Shown here one piece after another: positions 53,472 through 61,631 of a stretch of 64,000 nt of DNA. Position 1 is the first letter of the stretch. Each line of letters starts with the position of its first letter. Position numbers and translations under genes: made by a program. The stretch lies in the NCBI GenBank assembly GCA_036262035.1, contig DATAJS010000032.1:62001-126000 (forward strand), given 5' to 3'. The notes beneath the pieces were generated by a model, which worked only from the letters and a program-made list of their open reading frames with translations, made no database searches and was not told where the DNA came from. The stretch is from Burkholderiales bacterium. GTDB lineage: Bacteria; Pseudomonadota; Gammaproteobacteria; Burkholderiales; SG8-41.

Positions 53472-53579
53472 TCGGCGACTCGCGGGTACTGCCAGATCCA
53501 CGGCAACGTTTTCAAGTTCCACCCACCGCGACAGCTTTCGTCGGCGCCGTGAATGTTCCGCGGATTCTTATAGTTATCG

Positions 53580-53608
53580 TATTAGATAACTGGCTGGAGG
53601 CGGGGGTC
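53580..53608. repeat. integration core D at the tRNA-Cys 3' end
   Basis: TATTAGATAACTGG followed by CTGGAGGCGGGGGTC spans the tRNA-Cys 3' terminus and its downstream flank. It matches the copy at 33188-33216 in 26 of 29 positions and shares the 13-15 base core with the copies near 9.98 and 15.10 kb, all in the same orientation. This is the copy attached to the full tRNA, so probably the original target. Confidence 0.7.
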
Positions 53609-53668
53609 GGAATCGAACCGGCGTACACGGCTTTGCAGGCCGCTGCATAACCACTCTGCCACCCCGCC
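53595..53668 (-). tRNA. tRNA-Cys (GCA)
   Basis: 74 bases with encoded CCA. Acceptor stem GGCGGGG pairs with CCCCGCC, discriminator U, anticodon loop CTGCAAA giving GCA, T loop GGTTCGATTCC. Its 3' end is repeated at three other places in the window. Confidence 0.97.
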
Positions 53669-53716
53669 CGGGGTGTGCTGCCAGCGCATCGGACGGGCGT
53701 CCGGCGCGCACGGGAC

Positions 53717-53746
53717 AAAAAAGAGGGGGAAACGAATGTTTCCCCC
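53717..53746 (-). terminator. rho-independent terminator after tRNA-Gly
   Basis: On the minus strand GGGGGAAAC pairs with GTTTCCCCC around ATTC, followed by TCTTTTTT, 12 bases past the tRNA-Gly 3' end. tRNA-Cys further downstream then needs read-through or its own promoter. Confidence 0.9.
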
Positions 53747-53757
53747 GGGGAGAATTC

Positions 53758-53833
53758 TGGAGCGGGAAACGAGGCTCGAACTCGCGACCTCAACCTTGGC
53801 AAGGTTGCGCTCTACCAACTGAGCTATTCCCGC
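53758..53833 (-). tRNA. tRNA-Gly (GCC)
   Basis: 76 bases with encoded CCA. Acceptor stem GCGGGAA pairs with TTCCCGC; D-arm AGCTCAGTTGGTAGAGC; anticodon loop TTGCCAA giving GCC; T-arm GTTCGAGCC. Follows pgsA by 42 bases. Confidence 0.97.
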
Positions 53834-53875
53834 GTCGAGCTGCGAATTATACGCGAATACAAAGTTTTGGGGCAA

Positions 53876-54442
53876 CTACCGCTTCCACGCGAGCGGCAGC
53901 GAGAGCTTCAGGTACCACACCATGGACACGAGGGTCAGGACGGCGGCGATATAGACGAGCCACGTCCCCCAGTACTGGGGATCGAAGGCGCCGATCGGGT
54001 CGTAATAGAGCAGCATCGGGATCGCCACCATCTGCGACACCGTCTTGATCTTGCCGAGCATCGACACCGCGACGCTCTTGGCCTCCCCGATCTTGGCCAT
54101 CCACTCGCGCAGCGCCGAGATGGTGATCTCGCGGCCGATGATGATGAGCGCGACGACCGCGTGCACGCGCCCGAGATGCACCAGGACGATGAGCGCTGCC
54201 GCAACCATCACCTTGTCGGCCACCGGGTCGAGGAACGCCCCGAAGGCGGAGGTCTGGTTGAGCTTGCGGGCGAGCCAGCCGTCGAGCCAGTCGGTGATCG
54301 CCGCCGCGGTGAAGATGACGGTGGCGACGAGGTTCTGGTTCGGCGCCGAGACCCAGCTCTTGTCGAAATAGAAGATTCCCACGAACAGCGGTATCAGGAG
54401 GATCCGCGCCCACGTGAGCAGGTTCGGCAGGTTGAGCGGCAT
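53876..54442 (-). CDS. pgsA: CDP-diacylglycerol--glycerol-3-phosphate 3-phosphatidyltransferase
   Basis: A 188-residue inner-membrane enzyme making phosphatidylglycerol phosphate. The CDP-alcohol phosphotransferase signature DG-x2-AR-x8-G-x3-D-x3-D is complete in DWLDGWLARKLNQTSAFGAF and LDPVADK. Four or so hydrophobic spans flank it. Start ATG overlaps the uvrC stop (TGATG). A much longer frame on this strand continues into uvrC out of frame and is not coding. Confidence 0.95.
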   Translation of the reverse strand: MPLNLPNLLTWARILLIPLFVGIFYFDKSWVSAPNQNLVATVIFTAAAITDWLDGWLARKLNQTSAFGAFLDPVADKVMVAAALIVLVHLGRVHAVVALIIIGREITISALREWMAKIGEAKSVAVSMLGKIKTVSQMVAIPMLLYYDPIGAFDPQYWGTWLVYIAAVLTLVSMVWYLKLSLPLAWKR

Positions 54443-56244
54443 CAGTGCAGCTCCTCGTAGATCTTCTCCGCGAGCACGCGGCTGATGCCGTCGACCTGCG
54501 CCAGGTCGTCGACGCTCGCGGCGAGCAGCCCGCGCATGCCGCCGAAGCGCACGAGCAGGCGCTGCCGGCGCTTCGCGCCGATGCCCGAGATCGCTTCCAG
54601 CGGCGAGACGTTGCGCGCCTTGGCGCGCCGCGCGCGGTGGCCGGTGATCGCGAAGCGATGCGCCTCGTCGCGGACCTGCTGGATGAGATGCAACGCCGGA
54701 TGGTCGGGACCGAGCACCAGCGCCTCGGGCTTGTTCGGGATGAAGAGCTGCTCGAGCCCGGGCTTGCGCTCCTCGCCTTTGGCGACTCCCACGAGCGGCA
54801 CGTCGGTCAGGCCCAGCTCGGTGAAGACTTCGACCGCCACCCCGAGCTGTCCCTTGCCGCCGTCGATCAGCACCAGGTCGGGCAGCTTGCCCTCGCTCGC
54901 CACGATCTTGCCGTAGCGGCGCGACAGCACCTCGCGCATCGCGCCGTAATCGTCGCCGGGCTCGACGCTGCGGATGTTGTAGCGCCGGTATTCGCTCTTC
55001 TGCATGGCCCCGCGATCGTATACGACGCACGAGGCCACTGTCGCCTCGCCCATGGTATGGCTGATATCGAAGCACTCGATGCGCTGCATCGATTCGCCGA
55101 GCTCGAGCGCCTGCTGGAGCGCGGTGAGCCTGCGCTCGGCGGTCGACTGCGAGCTCGCCGCCTGCTCTGCGCCGAGCTGCGCGTTCTTCTGCGCCATCTC
55201 CAGCCACACCCGGCGCGGCCCGGTCGGATTGACGTTGATGTGCACCTTGCGGCCCGCCTGCTGCGACAGCGCCTCCTCGAGCGCGCCGGGCTGGAAGCCC
55301 GCGCCGACGACGATCTGCCGCGGGATGCCGTGGCGCAGGTAATGCTGGGCGATGAACGCTTCGAGCACCTCGTCCTCGGAGAACTCCTCGGCGTTCTTCG
55401 GAAAGAAGTTCTTGTCGCCGAGATGGTGGCCGCCGCGGATCATGACGAGGTTCACGCAGGTGATGCCGGAGACGCGATGCAGGGCGACGACGTCGGTGTC
55501 GCGCCCGCCCTCGTCGCTCACGAACTGGCGCTCGCGCACGCGGCGCAGCGCCGTGATCTGGTCGCGCACGATCGCGGCTTCTTCGTATTCCATGCGCTCG
55601 GCCGACGACTCCATGCGCGCTTCGAGCCGCTCCATGACCTCGTCTTCCTTGCCGGAGAGGAAGAGCTCGGCGCTCTTCACGTCTTCCGCGTAACCCGCCG
55701 CGTCGATCAGGTGCACGCACGGCGCCGTGCAGCGCTTGATCTGGTGCAGGAGGCACGGCCGCGAGCGGTTGGTGAACACCGTGTCCTCGCAGGTGCGGAT
55801 GCGGAAGACCTTCTGCATGAGCTGGATGCTCTCGCGCACCGCGCCGGCGCCGGGGAACGGGCCGTAGTAATGATGGCGCGCGTCGAGGCTGCCGCGGTGG
55901 AAGCCGAGGCGCGGGTATTCGTGGCCGGTGACGACGAGATAGGGATACGACTTGTCGTCGCGGAAAAGGATGTTGTAGCGCGGGTTGAGCGCCTTGATCA
56001 GGTTGTTCTCGAGGAGCAGCGCCTCGCCTTCGGAGCGGGTGACCGTCGTCTCGACGTTCGCGACCTGCCCCACCATGATCGCGATGCGCGGGCTGTGGCC
56101 GGCGGTCTTCTGGAAGTACGACGACACGCGCTTCCTCAGATCGAGCGCCTTGCCGACGTACAGCACCTCCCCCGCCTCGTTCAGCATGCGGTAGACGCCC
56201 GGCAGGTGCGGCAATCCGGCGATGATCTCGGCGACGTCTGCCAT
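54442..56244 (-). CDS. uvrC: excinuclease ABC subunit C
   Basis: A 600-residue nuclease that incises both sides of a DNA lesion marked by UvrAB. GIY-YIG domain: GLPHLPGVYRMLNEAGEVLY then VGKALDLRKRVSSYF. The four-Cys region gives RIRTCEDTVFTNRSRPCLLH and HQIKRCTAPC. UVR domain: YEEAAIVRDQITALRRVRE. RNase-H-like C-terminal endonuclease: RIECFDISHTMGEATVAS and DLVLIDGGKGQL, then helix-hairpin-helix ISGIGAKRRQRLL. I took the ATG at MADVAEII; the upstream extension is atypical. Confidence 0.97.
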   Translation of the reverse strand: MADVAEIIAGLPHLPGVYRMLNEAGEVLYVGKALDLRKRVSSYFQKTAGHSPRIAIMVGQVANVETTVTRSEGEALLLENNLIKALNPRYNILFRDDKSYPYLVVTGHEYPRLGFHRGSLDARHHYYGPFPGAGAVRESIQLMQKVFRIRTCEDTVFTNRSRPCLLHQIKRCTAPCVHLIDAAGYAEDVKSAELFLSGKEDEVMERLEARMESSAERMEYEEAAIVRDQITALRRVRERQFVSDEGGRDTDVVALHRVSGITCVNLVMIRGGHHLGDKNFFPKNAEEFSEDEVLEAFIAQHYLRHGIPRQIVVGAGFQPGALEEALSQQAGRKVHINVNPTGPRRVWLEMAQKNAQLGAEQAASSQSTAERRLTALQQALELGESMQRIECFDISHTMGEATVASCVVYDRGAMQKSEYRRYNIRSVEPGDDYGAMREVLSRRYGKIVASEGKLPDLVLIDGGKGQLGVAVEVFTELGLTDVPLVGVAKGEERKPGLEQLFIPNKPEALVLGPDHPALHLIQQVRDEAHRFAITGHRARRAKARNVSPLEAISGIGAKRRQRLLVRFGGMRGLLAASVDDLAQVDGISRVLAEKIYEELH

Positions 56245-56245
56245 G

Positions 56246-56887
56246 TCACGACCCGTTCGCGAGATGCTCGCCGATGCGCTCGAAGACGTCGCGGAACATG
56301 GCCTCGGTGAGCCGGCGCGTGTTGGTGTTGTAGCGGCTGCAATGGTAGCTGTCGAAAAGCACCTTGCCGTCGGGAAGCACGTGGCGGGCCGCATGGGCGA
56401 ACGGGTGCCCGTTGCGCTTCAGTCCCAGGGCCATCAGCACCGCCTGGTGCGCGATCGCGCCGAGCGCGAGGATCGCGGCGCGCCCGGGCAGCGCCTCCAG
56501 CTCCGCCTTGAGATAGGCGTTGCATTGCCGCACCTCGGACGTCTCCGGTTTGTTCCCGGGCGGCAGGCATTTCACCGCGTTGGTGATGCGGCAGCGCTTG
56601 AGCTTCAGGCCGTCTTCCGGCGCGACCGACACCGGCCGGTTCGCGTAGCCGTAACGGTGCAGCGTCTCATAAAGAAGGATGCCCGCGTAATCGCCGGTGA
56701 ACGGCCGCCCGGTGCGATTCGCGCCGTGCATGCCGGGCGCGAGTCCGACGACGAGCAGGTCCGGCCTGGCGGCGCCGAAAGGCGCGACGGGTCGGCCATG
56801 ATAGTCCGCATACTCCTCGCGCACGCCGGCGAGGTGCTTCGACAGCCTCGGGCACGCGCGGCAGTCGGTAGTGAACGCGGCGCTCAT
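56246..56887 (-). CDS. uracil-DNA glycosylase, family 5 (UDGb-type)
   Basis: A 213-residue base-excision enzyme removing uracil and possibly other deaminated bases from DNA. An iron-sulfur-type start CRACPRL, then the family-5 active loop LLVVGLAPGMHGANRTGRPF with TGDYAG, and ITNAVKCLPPGNKP. The distal loop has FDSYHCSRYNTNTRRL, where the His-Cys-Ser is the usual catalytic-loop position. The lack of Asp or Asn in the first loop is characteristic of UDGb. Start overlaps the cation efflux gene stop. Confidence 0.88.
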   Translation of the reverse strand: MSAAFTTDCRACPRLSKHLAGVREEYADYHGRPVAPFGAARPDLLVVGLAPGMHGANRTGRPFTGDYAGILLYETLHRYGYANRPVSVAPEDGLKLKRCRITNAVKCLPPGNKPETSEVRQCNAYLKAELEALPGRAAILALGAIAHQAVLMALGLKRNGHPFAHAARHVLPDGKVLFDSYHCSRYNTNTRRLTEAMFRDVFERIGEHLANGS

Positions 56888-57819
56888 GAGGGTCGCTGCC
56901 CGCGCGGCCAGACGGTGACCGTCGCACGTTGCGGCCGCGGATCGACGAGCTCCGGCTGCAGCGTCACGTGATCGATGCCGTATTCGGCATGCAGCATCTC
57001 GCGGCTCGCCTGGAGGATGCGCGGCCAGTCTTCGAGGCGCTCGATGTCGACGTGCGCCGACAGCGCGGCGCGCTCGCTGCCGATGCTCCAGATGTGCAGG
57101 TCGTGCACCGTGACCACGCCGGCCACGCGCGCGAGCGCCCCGCCGATCTGCGCCATGTCGAACGCGCTGGGCACCCCTTCCATCAGCACGTGCAGCGTGT
57201 CGCGCAGCAGGCGCAGCGTGGTGACCAGGATCAGCACCGCGATGAGCAGCGAGAGGATCGGGTCGATCAGCACCCAGTCGGTGACGTACACCACCGCGCC
57301 GGCGATCAGCGCGGCGAGCGAGCTCACGAGATCGCCGAGCACGTGGATCATGGCGGCGCGCGAGTTGAGATCGGAGTGCCCCCGGCTCAGCACGAACATG
57401 ACGCCGATGTTGACGAGCAGCCCGATCGCCGCGATGACCATCACCGCCACCGCCGTCACCGGCCGCGGATCGAGCAGCCGCTGCACCGCCTCGACCACCA
57501 GCAGCACGATGATGCCGAGCATGATGAGACCGTTGAGCGTCGCGCCGATCACTTCGGCGCGCGCGAGGCCGTACGAGTGCTTCAGTCCCGGCGGACGGCG
57601 CGCGACCCACGCCGCGCCCGCCGCCAGCGCGAGCGCGAGGGCGTCCGAGAACATGTGGCCGGCGTCGCTCGCCAGCGCCAGCGAACCGGACATGAGGCCG
57701 CCCGCAAGCTCGACGATCGCGTAGGCGAGCGTGATCGACAGCGCTAGCGCGTAGGCGGGCGGGCCTTCGCCGTGGTCGTGCGCATGGCCGTGGTGATGGG
57801 GGTGGGCGTGCGCGCTCAT
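56884..57819 (-). CDS. cation diffusion facilitator (zinc/cobalt/cadmium type)
   Basis: A 311-residue metal exporter. A His-rich N-terminus (HAHPHHHGHAHDHGEG) precedes six membrane spans. Metal-site residues appear in SLALASDAGHMFSDALALAL (HxxxD in TM2) and MIHVLGDLVSSLAALI (HxxxD in TM5). A cytoplasmic ferredoxin-like domain has VHDLHIWSIGSERAALSAHV. It overlaps nagZ upstream and the glycosylase downstream, with 4 bp shared at each end. Confidence 0.93.
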   Translation of the reverse strand: MSAHAHPHHHGHAHDHGEGPPAYALALSITLAYAIVELAGGLMSGSLALASDAGHMFSDALALALAAGAAWVARRPPGLKHSYGLARAEVIGATLNGLIMLGIIVLLVVEAVQRLLDPRPVTAVAVMVIAAIGLLVNIGVMFVLSRGHSDLNSRAAMIHVLGDLVSSLAALIAGAVVYVTDWVLIDPILSLLIAVLILVTTLRLLRDTLHVLMEGVPSAFDMAQIGGALARVAGVVTVHDLHIWSIGSERAALSAHVDIERLEDWPRILQASREMLHAEYGIDHVTLQPELVDPRPQRATVTVWPRGQRPS

Positions 57820-58877
57820 GCGAGCGGCAGCTCGCCGCTTTCGTCGCCGAGGCCGGCGATGGCGTGCAGGGCCGCGACGTAGCGCGCGTCCTCGCGCAGC
57901 TCGATCGTCGATTCCGCGGCGGGCCGGCCGTGCAGCCTGGCGAGGCGCGCGAGCGAGACCGCCGGCATCGTGCGGTGCATGCGCCGATACAGCTCGTCCA
58001 CGGTCTGCGGCTCGTTGCAGATGAGCACCATGTCGCAGCCCGCGTCGAGCGCCGCGCCCGCGCGCGTGGCGATGTCGCCGAAGGCCTTGGCGCCTTCCAT
58101 CGAGAGATCGTCGCTGAAGACGAGGCCGTCGAAGCCGAGGCGCTCGCGCAGGATGCGCTTCAACCACACCTCGGAGAATCCCGCGGGCTTGGAGTCGACC
58201 CTGGCGTAGACGATGTGCGCCGGCATCACCGCCGCCACACCCGATTCGATGAGCCGCACGAACGGCACGAGATCGTCGGCTTCGATCGCGTCGTACTCGC
58301 GCTCGTCGACAGGGAGCTCGCTATGCGAATCGGCCCGCACGTGGCCGTGGCCGGGGAAATGCTTGCCGACCGCGGCCATGCCCCCGTCCTTCATGCCTTG
58401 CGTGAGCGCGCCCGCCAGCGCGGCGACGGCCTCGCGCTCGCGATGGAACGAGCGGTCGCCGATGACGCTGCTCGAGCCGTGGTCGACGTCGAGCACCGGC
58501 GCGAAGGACAGGTCGACGCCGTGCGCGCGAAGCTCGGCGGCCAGGATGAAGCCCAACGCGTGGGCGAGCTTCGCCGCGTGCTGGGCGTTGCGGTCCCACG
58601 CGCGGCCGAGGGCGCGCATCGGCGGCAGCCGCGTGAAACCATCGCGAAAACGCTGCACGCGCCCGCCTTCGTGGTCGACCGCGACGAGCAGCGCCGGCTC
58701 GCGCAGCGCGTGGATCTCCGCGGTCAGCGCGCAGAGCTGCTCGGGCGACTCGTAGTTGCGCGCGAACAGGATGACGCCGCCGGCCAGCGGATGCAGCAGC
58801 CGCTCGCGGTCGTCGGCGGTGAGCCTCAAACCGGCGACGTCGGCGACGACCGGCCCGAGCGGTTTGTTCTCAGCCAT
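57816..58877 (-). CDS. nagZ: beta-N-acetylhexosaminidase
   Basis: A 353-residue cytoplasmic GH3 enzyme releasing GlcNAc from muropeptides in cell-wall recycling. Conserved blocks: LLVAVDHEGGRVQRFRDGF, SFAPVLDVDHGSSSVIGDRS, AAVGKHFPGHGHVRADSH (catalytic-loop Asp-His in the following DSHSELP) and LGFDGLVFSDDLSMEGA with the nucleophile Asp. Length and motifs are typical of the proteobacterial enzyme. Its start overlaps the acpS end by 8 bp. Confidence 0.95.
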   Translation of the reverse strand: MAENKPLGPVVADVAGLRLTADDRERLLHPLAGGVILFARNYESPEQLCALTAEIHALREPALLVAVDHEGGRVQRFRDGFTRLPPMRALGRAWDRNAQHAAKLAHALGFILAAELRAHGVDLSFAPVLDVDHGSSSVIGDRSFHREREAVAALAGALTQGMKDGGMAAVGKHFPGHGHVRADSHSELPVDEREYDAIEADDLVPFVRLIESGVAAVMPAHIVYARVDSKPAGFSEVWLKRILRERLGFDGLVFSDDLSMEGAKAFGDIATRAGAALDAGCDMVLICNEPQTVDELYRRMHRTMPAVSLARLARLHGRPAAESTIELREDARYVAALHAIAGLGDESGELPLA

Positions 58878-59265
58878 GCCCGTGGGTCGCGGACTCGAGC
58901 ACCACGCACGCGCAGGCGAGGCTCTTCTCGTCGCTGATCGTGAGATGGTGGCCGACGATGCGCTCGCGTTCCATCATCGCCTGGAGCTTGAAGTCGAATT
59001 GCAGGCTCGGCTTGCCGAGCCCGTTCTGGACGACGCTGATGCACTGCAGCGTCACGGGATAGCGAAAGCCGGTGCCCATCGCCTTGGAGAACGCTTCCTT
59101 TGCCGCGAACCGGTTCGAGACATACAGCACCTTCTTCGCCGTTTTCTCGTAGCCCGGCCACTCCACCGCGGTGAGCACGCGGCGCGCGAAGCGCTCGCCG
59201 TAGAGGCCGAGCAGCCGCTCGATGCGATGCGGCTCGACCACGTCTATGCCGATGCCGTAGATCAA
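58870..59265 (-). CDS. acpS: holo-[acyl-carrier-protein] synthase
   Basis: A 131-residue transferase of 4'-phosphopantetheine from CoA to acyl carrier protein. MIYGIGIDVVEPHRIERLL with the metal Asp, then RFAAKEAFSKAMGTG with the catalytic Glu and Lys, and HLTISDEKSLACA. Overlaps pdxJ by ATGA and nagZ by 8 bp, the standard betaproteobacterial order. Confidence 0.96.
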   Translation of the reverse strand: MIYGIGIDVVEPHRIERLLGLYGERFARRVLTAVEWPGYEKTAKKVLYVSNRFAAKEAFSKAMGTGFRYPVTLQCISVVQNGLGKPSLQFDFKLQAMMERERIVGHHLTISDEKSLACACVVLESATHGHG

Positions 59266-59999
59266 CGAGCGTGTCCGATCGCTGCGAGGTAGCCGCGCAC
59301 CGTCGCCGCGAGGCCCTCTTCGAGCGCATCGGCGATGAGCGCGTGGCCGATAGAGACTTCGAGCACGCCCGGCACCTCGGCGACGAAGCGCGGCAGGTTC
59401 TGCTGGTTCAGATCGTGGCCGGCGTTGACGCCCAGCCCAGCCGCGGCGGCCGCCGTCGCGGCGGCGGCGAACTGCGCGCGCGCTTCGGCTTCGCGCGCGG
59501 TGCCGAACGCGGCGGCATACGGCTCGGTATAGAGCTCGACGCGGTCGGCGCCGACCGCCGCCGCGCCCGCCATCGCGTCCGGATCGGCGTCCATGAAGAG
59601 GCTCACGCGCACGCCGAGGCGCTTCACTTCGGCGATGAGCGGTTTCAGACGCGCTTCGTGACGCGGAATGTCCCAGCCGTGATCCGACGTGAACTGGCCC
59701 GGATCGTCGGGCACGAGCGTGAACTGGTGAGGCTTCACCTCGCGCACGAGGTCGAGCGCGTTCTCGAACGGATTGCCTTCGATGTTGTATTCGGCGTGCG
59801 GGTAGCGCCGGAGCAGCGCGGCGAGCTCGTGCACGTCCTCGGTGCGGATGTGGCGCGCGTCGGGCCGGGGATGGACGGTGACGCCGTGCGCGCCGGCGTC
59901 GAGCGCGATCTGCGCCGCGCGGGTCACGCTCGGAATGCCGAGGTGGCGCGTATTGCGCAGGAGCGCGACCTTGTTGACGTTGACGCTGAGCTTCGTCAT
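59262..59999 (-). CDS. pdxJ: pyridoxine 5'-phosphate synthase
   Basis: A 245-residue TIM-barrel enzyme condensing 3-amino-2-oxopropyl phosphate and deoxyxylulose phosphate to pyridoxine phosphate. Blocks: LSVNVNKVALLRNTRHLG, GVTVHPRPDARHI (His and Arg), YNIEGNPF (Glu), HQFTLVPDDPGQFTSDHGWD, VSLFMDADPD, RVELYTEPYA and GVNAGHDLNQQNL. Ten bases separate it from recO. Confidence 0.97.
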   Translation of the reverse strand: MTKLSVNVNKVALLRNTRHLGIPSVTRAAQIALDAGAHGVTVHPRPDARHIRTEDVHELAALLRRYPHAEYNIEGNPFENALDLVREVKPHQFTLVPDDPGQFTSDHGWDIPRHEARLKPLIAEVKRLGVRVSLFMDADPDAMAGAAAVGADRVELYTEPYAAAFGTAREAEARAQFAAAATAAAAAGLGVNAGHDLNQQNLPRFVAEVPGVLEVSIGHALIADALEEGLAATVRGYLAAIGHAR

Positions 60000-60009
60000 G
60001 CGCTTGACG

Positions 60010-60741
60010 CTAGAGCTCCTGAAGGTCCCGCAACAGCTGGCGCGTGTGGAGCTCCTGGTCGCCGAGATGGTGGTTGATGAGCAAACGCATCAGCGCTTTG
60101 CTCTGCGCAAGGGTGGTCGCGCTCCGATAATCGTTCGATTGCATGTCGAGCAAAGTCTGGCCGACCAATTCTACCCCGTTTCTCCCGGCATCCGGCCCTG
60201 CGCGGACCGGTCCTTTCTCGAGCAGATAGGTGTAACGCGCCTCGGCGGCGATCGGCTGTCCGGTGTCGACGTCGCGGTCGAGCGTCACCGCGTAGCCGAG
60301 CTCGGACAGCAGGCTCTTCTCGAACCCGCGCAGGATGCGCGCGTGGTCGCCGCCCGGCGCGAGCTCCAGCAGCGTCTCGGCGTAGTGGTCGAACAGCCGC
60401 TCGTGTGCGTCGTGCCGCGCGAGGAGCTTCAGCATGAGCTCGTTCAGGTAGAAGCCGCAGATGAGCGAAAGCCCCTTCAGCGGGTGATAGCCGCCGTGCC
60501 ATTCGGCGCGGATCAGCGTGTGCAGCTCGCCTTTGCCCGACCACGACACGAGCAGCGGCTGGAACGCGAGCAGCACGCCGCGCAGAGCCGACTTCGGACG
60601 CCGCGCGCCTTTGGCGACCACCGCGACGCGGCCGAAGTCGCGCGACAGGAGCTCGACGACGAGGCTCGTCTCCTTGAACGGGTAGCTGTGCAGGACGAAC
60701 GCGGGCTGCGCATCCTGCCGCGTGGCGTCCCGTGTGCTCAC
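60010..60741 (-). CDS. recO: DNA repair protein RecO
   Basis: A 243-residue recombination mediator that helps load RecA at SSB-coated gaps with RecR. Start is the GTG overlapping the era stop (GTGA). An N-terminal OB fold (AFVLHSYPFKETSLVVELLS, RVAVVAKGARRPKSALRG) precedes a helical domain (LICGFYLNELMLKLLARHDA, RGFEKSLLSELGY). A longer open frame continues antisense to era's codons and is discounted. Confidence 0.93.
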   Translation of the reverse strand: MSTRDATRQDAQPAFVLHSYPFKETSLVVELLSRDFGRVAVVAKGARRPKSALRGVLLAFQPLLVSWSGKGELHTLIRAEWHGGYHPLKGLSLICGFYLNELMLKLLARHDAHERLFDHYAETLLELAPGGDHARILRGFEKSLLSELGYAVTLDRDVDTGQPIAAEARYTYLLEKGPVRAGPDAGRNGVELVGQTLLDMQSNDYRSATTLAQSKALMRLLINHHLGDQELHTRQLLRDLQEL

Positions 60742-61631
60742 TCGATACCCATGCGCTTCAGCGTCGCCGCGTCGTCCGCCCACCCGCTCTTCACGCGCAC
60801 GAAGGTCTCGAGGAAGACCTTGCCGCCGAACAGCTTCTCCATGTCCTTGCGCGCCTGCGTGCCGACCGCTTTGAGCTTCTCGCCGTCCTTGCCGATGATG
60901 ATCGGCTTCTGGTTCGGCTTGTCGACGAGGATGGCGACGTGGATGCGGCGCAGCGTGTCGGTCGTCTCGAACTTCTCCACTTCCACCGCGGTCGAGTACG
61001 GCACTTCTTCGCCGAGCAGCCGGAAGAGCTTCTCGCGCACGATCTCGCTCGCCAGGAAGCGCTCCGAGTGCGTGGTGATCTCGTCCTCGTCGTACAGGCG
61101 CTCGCCTTCGGGCAGGAGGGGCACGATCTCGCGCACGAGGTCTTCGACCTGCTGTCCGCGCTCGGCGGACACCGGCACGATGGCGGTGAACGGGTGGCGC
61201 TCGCTCATCGCTTTCGTGAAAGGCAGCAGCGTGCGCTTGTCCTTCACCTTGTCGATCTTGTTCATCGCGAGCACCACCGGCACCTTCTCGGGCATGAGCT
61301 TCAACAGCGCTTCGTCGCGCGCGTCGAAGCGTCCCGCCTCGATCACCCACACGACCGCGTCGACCTCTTCCAGCGCGGTGCGCACCGAGCGGTTCATGAG
61401 CCGGTTCATCGTCGAGCGATGCTGGGTCTGGAAACCCGGGGTGTCGACGAACACGAGCTGCCCCGCAGGCACCGTGAGGATGCCGTTGATGCGGTGGCGG
61501 GTCGTCTGCGGCTTGCGCGACGTGATGCTGATCTTCTGCCCCACGAGGTGGTTGAGCAGCGTCGACTTGCCGACGTTCGGCCGGCCGACGATGGCGACCA
61601 GACCCGCGCGGTGACCCGGGGCTACACTCAT
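60738..61631 (-). CDS. era: GTPase Era
   Basis: A 297-residue GTPase for 16S rRNA maturation and 30S assembly. G1 AIVGRPNVGKSTLLN, switch ISITSRKPQTTRHRI, G3 VDTPGF, G4 AMNKIDKV, G5 VSAERGQQ. The KH domain has the RNA-binding block IIIGKDGEKLKAVGTQARKD. ATG at 61631 overlaps the rnc stop (ATGA). Confidence 0.97.
   Translation of the reverse strand: MSVAPGHRAGLVAIVGRPNVGKSTLLNHLVGQKISITSRKPQTTRHRINGILTVPAGQLVFVDTPGFQTQHRSTMNRLMNRSVRTALEEVDAVVWVIEAGRFDARDEALLKLMPEKVPVVLAMNKIDKVKDKRTLLPFTKAMSERHPFTAIVPVSAERGQQVEDLVREIVPLLPEGERLYDEDEITTHSERFLASEIVREKLFRLLGEEVPYSTAVEVEKFETTDTLRRIHVAILVDKPNQKPIIIGKDGEKLKAVGTQARKDMEKLFGGKVFLETFVRVKSGWADDAATLKRMGIE

Noticed and set aside
54445-56310. 621-codon plus-strand open frame opposite uvrC
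   Set aside because: Shadow of uvrC; no domain pattern of its own.
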